A stretch of 64,000 nt of DNA from Turnera subulata. Its lineage: Eukaryota > Streptophyta > Magnoliopsida > Malpighiales > Passifloraceae. Under the pieces are notes generated by a model. That model saw only the letters and a program-made list of their open reading frames with translations. It made no database searches and had not been told where the DNA came from. Position numbers and translations under genes: made by a program. The stretch spans positions 89,484 through 153,483 of the forward strand of contig JAKUCV010002298.1 in the NCBI GenBank assembly GCA_028386065.3, given 5' to 3'. Shown one piece after another: positions 10,250-20,258 of this stretch (positions within the stretch are counted from its first letter, which is position 1; each line of letters begins with the position of its first letter).

Positions 10250-12424
10250 TTTTTTTTTTTTTTTGAGGGTCAAATCAAACTTTCATTTCAAATGAGAGGA
10301 AATCCTAACAACTGTTTACAGAGGAAAAAAGAGCATGCAACAGCTACCCTCTAGATAATCCAACAAAGGATCACAGTACAAATACAAATGGAAATCGACA
10401 TTTTCATAACAAGAAATACATTGTAACAAAGCAATTAAGTCTGTAGAGGGAGACTAGGAACAAATATTCCCCAATAACGGCACAGCTCGTGCATCTCCAA
10501 TGTTAATGCCCTGGGTTTGAGTTGAGATAGCCCTTGAAACCTCAATTTCATATCGGAACTGATGTCAACGAAGATGCTAACAGTAGACCGAGAACAACTC
10601 GTGAAATGTCGACTATTTCTCTCTCGCCAGAGATGGTAAATGGAAGCAGCCCAAGCGACTCTCAATATCATTGCCTTCAAGCTCCACTTTTGCAGATGGC
10701 TTTTTGCCCAATGGAATTCAAATCTCCAATCACCAACTGCCCGATTAACAGAACATAAGGACAATAACTGAGCCCATACAGCACAGGAATTATTACATGC
10801 AGAGAAGAGATGATCCCGATTTTCAAGTGCAGCAGAGCAAAAAAGACAATTCGCATTTGAGATAATATCCCATTTCTGAAGCCTAGAACGAGTGCTCAGC
10901 CGATCTAATATTGCTAACCAAGCAATAAAGCTATGCTTCGGTATGTGCCCAGGGGACCAAACAACTTTAAACCAATCAACCCTTTGATGCCTTACTCGAA
11001 TAGAATCCCAAGCACTTTGGACTGTAAATCTGCCTGAAGGAGATAAAGTCCAAGTAATCACATCAGGACATGAAGAAGGAGTAATAAAAGTCGTCTCACT
11101 TTGGAGTTGTGAAATCAAGTGAGAGCAAGTTGCTGGCCAATTCCAGGTTCCATTTGAAATCAGAGAGTTAACTCTAGCAAATAGAGGAATTTTTGAGGTA
11201 ATAATAAGATCATGTCTCACCATAGGCCTTAGAGACCCCCTTGGAAGCCATGAATCCCACCAGAAGAAGGTATTACAGCCATCACCAATACTATGAGAGA
11301 AATTATCAAAAAACTGACCTCGAAGTTTCAAAATCTTCCTAAAGCTCCATGAGCAGTCAGGAGGGATATTAATACTCCATAAGCTACGATGCTTAATATA
11401 GTAGGAATGGATCCACGCTACCCAAAGAGAGCCAGCCTTTAAAAGAAGGTTCCAGACATTTCGAGCAATACAAGCAGATTTCCAGGCTTTAAGCTCTTTT
11501 ATGCCTAATCCTCCCTCTTGCTTCGAAAGAGTAATATCAGGCCAGGAAACTTTAGCTTTCCTGGCATTTGTAGAGTCTCCTGACCAAAGAAAAGCTGCAC
11601 ATAATCTCTCAATTTCCTTTAGAATCCGAGAAGGCAAAACAAATAGGTTGGCTCAATAGTTCTGTACACTAAAGGGCACAGAATTTACAAGCTGTAATCT
11701 GCCTGCAAAAGATAAAAGATGGGTACTCCAATGATTAATCCTGGCCAGAAACATGTCTACCAATGGTTTGCAATTCAGATAAGATAATTTCCCAGTTACT
11801 AAGGGAACTACAAGGTACCGCACTGGTAAAGAACCATTCTGGAATTCACTTATCTGCAAAAATTGTTCTCGTTGTGTATCTGAAACTCCTGCAAGGAAAA
11901 CCTCACATTTGGCAGGATTAAACTTGAGTCCAGAAAGATTATAGATCTGGTCCAAAATTTGCATTACAGCTGAGGCCGATGCAGGGCTGCCATCCGAGAA
12001 TATCATGAGGTCGTCAGCAAATAATAAATGCGAAAGTGCATTTTTTGAACAACGAGGATGATAAGGCAGAAAGTTAACAGCTGCAGCTTTATTCAACAAA
12101 CATGATAGAATCTCCATAGAAATCACAAACAAGTAAGGAGAGAGGGGATCTCCTTGACGCATCCCCTTTCGACCTCCAAAATATCCACAAAGCGAACCAT
12201 TTATGGATAAAGAGAACTTAACTGTAGTAAAGCAGACCTTTAGCCATCTAAGGAATTGCGCAGGAAACGCCATTGCTTCAAGAACATTTAGAAGGAAGTT
12301 CCAACCCACAGAATCAAATGCCTTCATGAGATTTATTTTGAGAGTGCATCTACTAGAAATCCCAGCATGATGATAATTATGCACAATTTCATGTGCTAAG
12401 AGAATATTATCACCAATCAAATTG
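10250..12424 (-). mobile_element. 5'-truncated LINE with most of the RT domain, minus strand
   Basis: The T-run at 10250-10264 is the inverted poly(A) tail. On the minus strand the ORF2 frame runs from about 12424 to 10435: RT motifs KINLMKAFDSVGW, RKGMRQGDPLSPYLF, LLFADDLMIF (catalytic ADD present), then FAGRLQLVNSV, and after the RT the zf-RVT region WSPGHIPKHSFIAWL and CLFCSAALENRDHLF. The whole stretch is in one frame apart from a single in-frame TGA at 11655-11653, where LINE homologues have tryptophan. The 5' half (ORF1, endonuclease, RT start) is missing. It belongs to a different LINE group from the one at 16253, judging by its 3' end. Confidence 0.85.
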
Positions 12425-12560
12425 GGTCCACAAATCCTTGCACCTCCTATGTTAGGAGTAGAACGTAGTAAGATGAGAAGAAATCGTTGATCACTAGTGA
12501 ACAACTCTGTTCTTTTCCTTTCTTTTTTTTTTAAAAAATTTGGACATTGATCACTAGTGT
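12425..12560 (+). pseudogene. 3' end and flank of an F-box/DUF295 gene copy
   Basis: AAATTGGGTCCACAAAT, then GTAGTAAGATGAGAAGAAATC, GTTCTTTTCC and TTTGGACATTGATCACTAG match the C-terminal coding end and 3' flank of the F-box copies at 3210-3370 and 49430-49590. The LINE at 10250 abuts it. No upstream coding part is seen on the far side of the LINE. Confidence 0.6.
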
Positions 12561-13494
12561 TACTGCTTTGGTGTCTCAAGTTAGATATACAGCAAAGTCC
12601 TCTAGAAATCAAATCAGAACACAATTTTTCTGCTGTTTTGATTACGTAGTGTTGCTTGGATTACAAAGTTTCCTCCATGCGATTGGCCTTCGATCACTAC
12701 ATTCTTCTTTTATTCTGCTATATACTGATTTTTCTTTCTATATATATATGTTTTTGTAGGTTACTTGATGAAGCAGTTGTTTGCTTTTTTGTGGGATGCA
12801 GTACGTCAGGCTTACTGAAGTCTTGTCAAAAAAAGAGTAAACAGACTAACTGAAGAATTTGTTCGCCATTGACAAAAAAAAAAAAAAACCTTCTTTGCAA
12901 TCTAAATACCAGACCAGGCTTTGATCTCATGATGTCTGTATGCAAATTTGTGGGTTTATCGTCGAAACTTCTTATCTTTTTTCGATGCTAACATGAAATA
13001 TATTGTAGTAAATTTAATGTTCCTGGCGAATTTGCACTTTCCGTTAATAAGCCATATTGGTTCAATCCAAGGACATAAAATATTGTAATTATAAAATTAA
13101 GATAATATAATACTGTTTTTTAATTAACCTATCAATTTGTTTTTCTTTTTTCAAAGGTTTAGAGCTCGAGGGAGCATCCAACAATTTCTGGATTGTTTTT
13201 TCAAAGGTTCTCTAAGTCCAAATCAGGGTAAACTACCGTGCTCATTACAATTGATAAGGGATGGCCCGAACCACTCTGATCAACTTATTGGGAGTGTTGA
13301 TAGAAGTTCAACTAACTAAGTCGACCCTTTACGGAAAAGTCCCATGAACTTTTCGTTAAACCTATTTTGGTCCCATGAGTTTTTAGTTAAATTATGAGAA
13401 AAGCAGTACACTTCCCCTCTGCATCATCACACGGGCTTCATTCGTGTTTGTGTTTGCTCTTTTTGTGTTCTGAAATAAAGATGATATGGATTCA
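12561..13494. other. Spacer, no recognisable gene
   Basis: AT-rich sequence with short A- and T-runs. A short open frame around 13145-13318 (FRARGSIQQFLDCF) is in a slightly more GC-rich stretch but matches no family I recognise. Confidence 0.4.
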
Positions 13495-13860
13495 TGAGAA
13501 CTAAGGGTTAAGCACCTTTTTGGGTCCTCGGGTTTCACGTTTGTCCCGTTTCTATACCCGCGAGTTTTCCTGTCCCTTTTAGGTACCCCGGGTTTAGGAT
13601 TTTGGCCCTTTTCTATACCTCGGGCAGCCCGGCCGATGACGTGGCCAGTTGCCCGGGCAGACCAGACACGTGTCACTCTCTCATTGGACCACATCGGCAA
13701 AAAAGTGGGGCCCACCTTACCCCACCGATTTTTATTTTCTGAAAAATCGAAAATTCGTTTTCCTATTTTTAAAATCCCTTACCGGCTGGTTGACCCGATT
13801 TTATTTCCGGTTTGCACAATACGGATTGAGTTAGAAAAAAAACCCACCCCAAAAAATTTA

Positions 13861-14215
13861 ACTCCCGATTTTATTCTCTCATTTCTTATCCTTTACTTTT
13901 TTATCTTTTTTTTTGTCTTTTTTCTCTCTTTTTTTTCTCCCATTTTATTCCCCCCTTTCTTTTTTTTTAATCTTTTTTATTTTTTGTCTTTTTTCTCTCT
14001 TTTTTTTCCTCCCGATTTTATTCCCCCCCTTCTTATTCTTTTTTTTATCTTTTTTATTTTTTGTCTTTTTTTCTCTCTTTTTTTTCCTCCCGATTTTATT
14101 CCCCCCCTTCTTATTCTTTTTTTTTATCTTTTTTTTTTTTTGTCTTTTTTTCCCTCTTTTTTTTTCCTCTCTTCTTCCTCCCTCGTATTTTTTTCTCTCT
14201 TCTTCCTCCATCTAC
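13861..14215. repeat. Pyrimidine-rich tandem array, ~75-bp unit
   Basis: Almost pure C and T on the plus strand. The block CCTCCCGATTTTATTCCCCC followed by TTTTTATCTTTTTT and TCTCTCTTTT recurs about three times with a period near 75 bp. The phenylalanine- or lysine-rich open frames across it are composition artefacts. Confidence 0.85.
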
Positions 14216-14725
14216 ACTGCAGCCTGTAGATGCTCCCACTGGATCCTCCACCGCCGCCGCCGAAGCACAGCCGCCACGAGGGCTGCAGTGTCTACCAGCG
14301 CAGCTGCCACGAAGGTTGTCGTACCCACAGAAAACACTGGGCGCGACCAGATCGGAAAAGCGAGTACAAGGCCCGCCGCCGCTTGCTCCGATCCTGCCGC
14401 CGCATGGCCCGTTGCTGCGATCTGGAGAGGACGCCGCTGGAGGCAACGACTGACGCCTCCCATGCTCGGCTCTGGTCGCCAACATGGACCGTCGCTGCGC
14501 CACCCACCGGCCACACGCCCGGTTACGGAAACCACACACGCCGCCACGCGAGAACACGAGCACATAACCCAGCTCACAGCACTGCTCCTCGTCACAAACC
14601 GCCCCCTGCAAAACAAACACAAGTCGCCGGAGGAGACGACCACAGTCACCAACCTGCACCGGCCAGAGCTGTTGCAGCGACAAACGGCCACCATGAGCCA
14701 CAGCCCACCGAGATACAACACAAAC
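14216..14725. other. GC-rich core of the MULE, possible captured sequence
   Basis: This half-kilobase is much richer in GC than anything nearby, with CCGCCGCCGCCG and many CG dinucleotides, and is open in several frames on both strands. Such islands inside MULEs are often captured host exons, but I recognise no protein family in any frame. Confidence 0.4.
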
Positions 14726-15305
14726 GATACACTAGTTCATGAAATTCACATGGCTCATGTGATTAATTGTTCTCACACAATTAATTGGTTCTGCACTGGG
14801 TTCATGAATTCGTTTTAACACAAAGAAACGAATTCGTTTTTGTGAGTAGAGATGGAGGGGAAAGGAAGAGAGTTGAGAGGTGAGTGGGGAGGAAGAAGAG
14901 GAAAAAAAAGACAAAAAAATAAAACAAGAAAACTAAAATCGGGAATTTAATTGTTTGGGTAGGCTTTTTTTCTAACTCAGACCTTGTGCAAACCGGAAAT
15001 AAAATCGGGTCAACCAACCGGTAAGGGATTTAAAAATAGGAAAACGAATTTTCGATTTTTCAGAAAATAAAAATCGGTGGGGTAAGGTGGGCCCCACTTT
15101 TTGCCGATGTGGTCCAATGAGAGAGTGACATGTGTCTGGTCTGCCCGGGCAACTGGCCACGTCATCGGCCGGGCTGCCCGAGGTATAGAAAAGGGCCAAA
15201 ATCCTAAACCCGGGGTACCTAAAAGGGACAGGAAAACTCGCGGGTATAGAAACGGGACAAACGTGAAACCCGAGGACCCAAAAAGGTGCTTATCCCTGAG
15301 AACTA

Positions 15306-16235
15306 GTAAGACTTACATGTGTTGTGTGAATTGAGTACAAACATATGCAAATCAAGAGGAGATTTTTTTGTTTTATTGGCAGCATAGTTTTACAGCAGAA
15401 CCTGTAAGGTTGAAAGGTGAGGCTTCCTCCATTGACTGCCATATTTCTCTCGTATTTATTTATCAGTATGTATCATGGATGGAATATTGGATGACTTGTG
15501 CCTTTGAAATGTGTATGATGATAAAAATCTGCCGCATTTGACTCATTTGAGTGATATGGAGACGAAGATCGAGCCATTGGCGAGAATTACTACTATATCG
15601 AAGGATGTAATCCAGAACATGGTAGTTTAACTAGCTTTTTCTCTTTCTGTTTGGGTGAATTTTTTTTGAATTGTCAATTTAGTTAGTGAACGCATAGTCC
15701 TTTGAATTGAAACCTTTATTTGATTGGTTTTCTAAGTCCAACCATTTGATCTACTTTGGTTAAATAATGGATTAATTGCCTTCAATTTTTGCTTTCATTC
15801 TCGGCAGGAGTCGCAGAAAGGACCATGTTCTTCTTTAAGCTACAAGTTAATTTGCATACAGGGCCTTGCTTAAAGCAGACTATGAAATTGAGTGGTCAGG
15901 CCTTGTATTATGCTACAACATGCATAAAATTTTTTATTGTTGTGTTTAAATTTATTTAGATGCCTTGCACAATACAAAATCTTCACTTGGGGAACATATA
16001 TAACAAATTCGTTCTTGGTATGACTAGAAAAATTTAATTGGCGCAGGTAGCCATTGCTTTCAAAGTGGTCACATTGAGTCATTCTACATACTTTGTGGTC
16101 ATAGTGGTGTGTTTCACATCTCATGGATGATGACTTGATGTCATTTTTCAAGCGAGCAAAGATAAGACAAACTTCCGTTTGGTTGAACTTGAATGCTTTT
16201 GATATTAAAATTTTAATGTAGAAATATATCTCAAG
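15306..16235. other. Spacer between MULE and LINE, no assigned gene
   Basis: AT-rich, intron-like sequence. A short stretch at about 15520-15610 ([26 protein letters not shown]) reads open and could be an exon, but I cannot place it in a family. Confidence 0.35.
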
Positions 16236-16508
16236 TTCTGAAAACATAGTATTTTTTTTTTTTTTGATGCAAACGAGATATTTTATTTATGAATAAAAGG
16301 TACAAAATACAATAGGAGCATGCAGAGCATGCAAGTGACAGTCACAAGTTTGCCATCCGGCTCCATGAAGAAAACTCACGTTTCTACCCCAAAGCACAAA
16401 TTTGGCGAGACTCACAAACAACCCAGCTATAGCACAAACTTCATTCGGGACATGCCAACATGGAAAATCTGCGCTGAGGTCCTCTCCACGACCTAACTGT
16501 TTTCAGTT

Positions 16509-19500
16509 TCAGCTGTCAGTTACATTCCATTCCAGAAGCTTAAATTTTCTCCTAGGACCCTTCCAATTCTTGACCGTTTCCGCATTTGATATGAGCGTGG
16601 AAGTGCTGAAGGGGAAATCAGCATGTAACGCCTTAATCCACAAAAAAGCACGAGCTAACACAGTCTCCAGAAGTCTATCCACATCAGCAGCAACACCACG
16701 AAAAATCCTGGAGTTTCTTTGAAGCCATAATGACCAAAGGGAGGCTACACCAATGAGAAACCACAGTGATCTACTACAATTAATAGGAGACAAGTAAGTC
16801 CACTGGACCAGGAAATTCTCTAGAGAATGTGGGCAGCACCAAACAACATCCCACCATCTGCACAACTTGGACCATAGTAACCAAGATACCCGACAATGGA
16901 GTAGAAGATGATCTCTATTTTCCAGGGAGCACAAGCAAAAACAACATATTGAGTCTGCTAAGGATATGATACCCCTCTCACGCAAGGCATCTTTGGTGGG
17001 GATGCCTTTGTTCAAGGCGAACCATAGCCAGCATTCGGCCTTGTAGGGGGTCAGTGAGAACCAGATGTAAGGTTTAGATCTTGCAAACCCAAGTTTAGAG
17101 TAAATAAATGACCTGCCAAGTTTAACAGTGTAGGTAGACTTTGGATCATTTCCCCATATGCGCTGGTCATCTTCGGGGGGGCATAAAGGAACTCGGTTAA
17201 TAATGTCCATCATCTCGTTTATCTGTGTAATCTCCCAGTTTCGAAGCGGTCTTCTCCAGCGAGAATACCATCCCCCACCCGAATCTAACGTCATGCAATC
17301 CTTAACCGAGTCCTCTCTACACAAAGAGATCGAGTAGAGTCGACCAAAGTTATCTTTAAGAGCTCCCATACCAGTCCAATTATCCAACCAAAACATGACA
17401 TTATTTCCTGTCCCTACCTTAATGCAAAAACCCGCCATCAAAGAGATCCCTGTTTGACTATTGGAACTGCCAGACATAACAATATCCCTCCACCAAGATG
17501 AGCACTTTTGAAGGGAAAACTCAGGAGATAATTGCGTCGACTGGATCAAATACTTATCCCTAACAACATCCTTCCAAACCTTCTCCACAGGGCACATAAA
17601 TTGCCAAATCCATTTAAACAATAGACACTGGTTCATAATCTGAAGGTCAATGATGCCCAAACCACCAAGCTCTTTTGGTACAGCAATGCGTTTCCATGCA
17701 ACTAAGCAAGCTCTCCTCGTTGCATCCAAGCCATTCCATAAGAATTGTCTCATAAGGGACGTCAGCTTCTTCGCCACGGCCACTGGGAGTTTGAACAAGG
17801 TCATGTAATAAATCGGCAAACCATTCAAGACTGATTTTATGAGAGTAACTCTACCTCCTATCGATAGAAATCTGCCTTTCCAACTCTTTAGCCTCCCCCT
17901 AAATTTCTCGACAACAGGATTCCAAGCATCAATGCGCTTCATGTTAGCACCTAGAGAGAAGCCAAGGTAAGTGATGGGAAAATTGTCAACCCTGCTATGA
18001 AGTCTACCCGCAAGATCTGTCACCCTGTTTTGCTTCAAGCCAATACCAACCACATTGCTTTTATAGAAGTTAATACACAAGCCAGAGAGAGCTTCAAAAA
18101 CTCTCAAACATCTCTTCAAGTTCAGTAAAGTTGGAAGGCTAGCAGGGGAGAAAAGAACAGTATCGTCGGCATACTGTAAAACTGAGATATATTTATCTTG
18201 TAGCTTGACTCCTTGGATAATACCAATCTCATTGGCCTTTGCAAGGATGGATGACAAGCCCTCGGCCGCCAAAACAAAAAGAAATGGGGATAAGGGGTCG
18301 CCTTGTCTCAGACCCCTACCCATGGTAAACTCTTTCGATGGACAACCGTTAATCAAAATTGTCGCCTTGGATGTTGACAAGCATTCGTACATCCAATCTC
18401 GCCATTTGCGGCCGAATCCCATGGCTTCTAAAACTTGCAGCAAATAATTCCAATCAATGGAATCATAAGCCTTCCGAAAATCGAGTTTCCATACAATGGC
18501 TTCTTCCTTACTTGCTCTCAGGCTGTGAACAACTTCGTTGGCTAGAAGAACACTATCCATAATACATCGCCCTTGAATGAAACCTGTTTGTTGTAGACCT
18601 ACAAGATCAGGCAGCACTTTCTTTAGTCTCTGTGCTAGGATTTTTGATATGATTTTATACAGACCATTCACCAAGGTGATTGGTGTGTAGTCATCAAAGG
18701 AAGAGGCACCAGCTTTCTTTGCTATTAGCGTGATGTAAGCTGTATTGGACCCTTTGGGCAGCCTGGCAGTTTGAAAAAAATGAACAACCATATCATTAAT
18801 ATCATTCTTCATCAGCTCCCAACAGTTTTTGTAGAATGAAAAGCTAAATCCATCGGGTCCCGGGGCCTTGGAGCTGTCACAGTTCCACACAGCTTCCTTG
18901 ACTTCATCCAAAGAGATATCCTTTTCCAAATCGGCAGCTCTTTCAGGACTCAATTTTCGAAAGCTCAAGGAACCAATCAAGGGTCTAGAGGCGGTTTGTG
19001 GAGAATACAGTTTAGTAAAATAGTCACAAGCCGCCTCTCTAATTTTATTTGGATCCGAAATCTGCTGCCCATACACTTCAATCATGTCAATTCTGTTTTT
19101 ACGTCCCCTATTGGCTGCAATGATGTGGAAGAATTTTGTGTTACGATCCCCTAGTTTACACCATTGCACCCTAGATTTTTGTCTCCATATGGACTCAAGT
19201 TGTCTGGACTTAGAGTTCATCAATGCTTTTAAATCCTGCACCCTCAGCAACTCTTCAGATGTTAAGACTCTCGTTTCAGCCGCTATGTCCATATCATCAA
19301 TTTCTTTTTGGATAGACTTCATGCATGCTTCTACATTACCAAAGGTGACCTTATTCCAACCAGACAACAACTTCCTCATCCCACTCAGTTTTTTCAACAA
19401 GTTGAACTTACCTGGGAATTGAAGATTTGTTTCCGTCCACATATTACCAACAACCTCCATAAACCCTGGATGAGTCCACCATGCACTAAGGAATCGAAAG

Positions 19501-20216
19501 GGGCGATGACTCTGCACCACAAAATCTTGTGCTAGAATTAAAGGGACGTGGTCAGACCCACGTTTACTCCCAGCTCTAAGACAAAGCTGTGGGTATAACA
19601 AACACCAGTCCGCCTCGGCTAAGACTCTGTCTATCCGGCTAGCACTTCTAAAGTTTCCCCATGTGTAACGCCGGTCTTTTAAATGAAACTCCAGTAGACT
19701 CAAACTATCAATAAAACTTGAAAAGGCCGCAGCACCCCTTTCATAGATTATTCCGCTTTTCCTATCCGAAGAGTGAAGAGTCTCGTTGAAGTCTCCAAGT
19801 ACTAGCCATGGAGAAGAAAAGGAAGATTTCAGGTCAATCAAACCATCAAACATCTGAATTCTACACTCAATCTGTGAGTCGCCGTATACCCCACAAATAC
19901 ACACTCTCTGCTTTTTCTCCACGAGTAACCCTTCTACAATAATCCAATGATCAGATGAATGACTTTTAGACGCTATAAAAAAGTCACAATCCCATATCAT
20001 AACCATACCTCCCGCCAATCCCCTGGCATCAACCGCAAGAAATTCAATGTTTCCAGGACCCCAGAGCTTGTGACAAAAAGGTAGGTTCATGCCACTACAC
20101 TTTGTTTCGCTAAGGAAAATAACTTGCGCATGAACTTCTCTAACTAAGGACTGCACTTGAGCTTGCTTTGCGTAGGAGCACACTCCTCTAATATTCCAGG
20201 ATACAAAACTAACCAT
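16509..20216 (-). CDS. LINE ORF2: AP endonuclease, reverse transcriptase, zinc-binding domain
   Basis: This protein nicks target DNA and reverse-transcribes LINE RNA at the nick. An APE-like endonuclease fills the first ~235 residues: SWNIRG, LSETK, CGVYGDS, LGDFNE (about 141-145), RRYTW, SRIDRVL and SDHVPL, with catalytic positions kept. The RT follows: SKAPGPDGFSF, DFRKAYDSIDW, GLRQGDPLSPFLF, and QYADDTVLF at about residue 680 with both aspartates. The zf-RVT region near the C-terminus has ECWLWFALNKGIPTKDAL and CCFCLCSLENRDHLLLHC. There is no RNase H domain. I chose the ATG at 20216-20214, directly before VSFVSWN; the frame is open upstream to the ORF1 stop. Confidence 0.93.
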   Translation of the reverse strand: MVSFVSWNIRGVCSYAKQAQVQSLVREVHAQVIFLSETKCSGMNLPFCHKLWGPGNIEFLAVDARGLAGGMVMIWDCDFFIASKSHSSDHWIIVEGLLVEKKQRVCICGVYGDSQIECRIQMFDGLIDLKSSFSSPWLVLGDFNETLHSSDRKSGIIYERGAAAFSSFIDSLSLLEFHLKDRRYTWGNFRSASRIDRVLAEADWCLLYPQLCLRAGSKRGSDHVPLILAQDFVVQSHRPFRFLSAWWTHPGFMEVVGNMWTETNLQFPGKFNLLKKLSGMRKLLSGWNKVTFGNVEACMKSIQKEIDDMDIAAETRVLTSEELLRVQDLKALMNSKSRQLESIWRQKSRVQWCKLGDRNTKFFHIIAANRGRKNRIDMIEVYGQQISDPNKIREAACDYFTKLYSPQTASRPLIGSLSFRKLSPERAADLEKDISLDEVKEAVWNCDSSKAPGPDGFSFSFYKNCWELMKNDINDMVVHFFQTARLPKGSNTAYITLIAKKAGASSFDDYTPITLVNGLYKIISKILAQRLKKVLPDLVGLQQTGFIQGRCIMDSVLLANEVVHSLRASKEEAIVWKLDFRKAYDSIDWNYLLQVLEAMGFGRKWRDWMYECLSTSKATILINGCPSKEFTMGRGLRQGDPLSPFLFVLAAEGLSSILAKANEIGIIQGVKLQDKYISVLQYADDTVLFSPASLPTLLNLKRCLRVFEALSGLCINFYKSNVVGIGLKQNRVTDLAGRLHSRVDNFPITYLGFSLGANMKRIDAWNPVVEKFRGRLKSWKGRFLSIGGRVTLIKSVLNGLPIYYMTLFKLPVAVAKKLTSLMRQFLWNGLDATRRACLVAWKRIAVPKELGGLGIIDLQIMNQCLLFKWIWQFMCPVEKVWKDVVRDKYLIQSTQLSPEFSLQKCSSWWRDIVMSGSSNSQTGISLMAGFCIKVGTGNNVMFWLDNWTGMGALKDNFGRLYSISLCREDSVKDCMTLDSGGGWYSRWRRPLRNWEITQINEMMDIINRVPLCPPEDDQRIWGNDPKSTYTVKLGRSFIYSKLGFARSKPYIWFSLTPYKAECWLWFALNKGIPTKDALRERGIISLADSICCFCLCSLENRDHLLLHCRVSWLLWSKLCRWWDVVWCCPHSLENFLVQWTYLSPINCSRSLWFLIGVASLWSLWLQRNSRIFRGVAADVDRLLETVLARAFLWIKALHADFPFSTSTLISNAETVKNWKGPRRKFKLLEWNVTDS

Positions 20217-20258
20217 AAATGAGGTAAATAACACACTAGTGGTTGGGTAGTAGGGAAG

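Larger units (their letters stand above)
13504..15296. mobile_element. Mutator-like element (MULE) with ~370-bp terminal inverted repeats
   Basis: Left repeat 13504-13874 and right repeat 14932-15296 are long inverted copies starting GGGTTAAGCACC (GGGATAAGCACC at the right end). The flanking sequence TGAGAACTA occurs at 13495-13503 and 15297-15305, a 9-bp target duplication typical of Mutator. There is no transposase. The interior has a pyrimidine-rich tandem array, a GC-rich core (14215-14720), and an AT-rich part with CGAATTCG palindromes. A related single end occurs at 41807. Confidence 0.85.

Noticed and set aside
14111..14742. Several overlapping open frames of 130-196 codons in the GC-rich core
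   Set aside because: GC-rich sequence is open in many frames; none shows a recognisable domain, so no gene is called.
13913..14818. Long Phe-rich and Lys-rich open frames on both strands
   Set aside because: They come from the C/T tandem array inside the MULE; composition explains the lack of stops.
18205..19535. Plus-strand open frames across the LINE ORF2
   Set aside because: They are antisense shadows of the conserved RT and endonuclease coding sequence.
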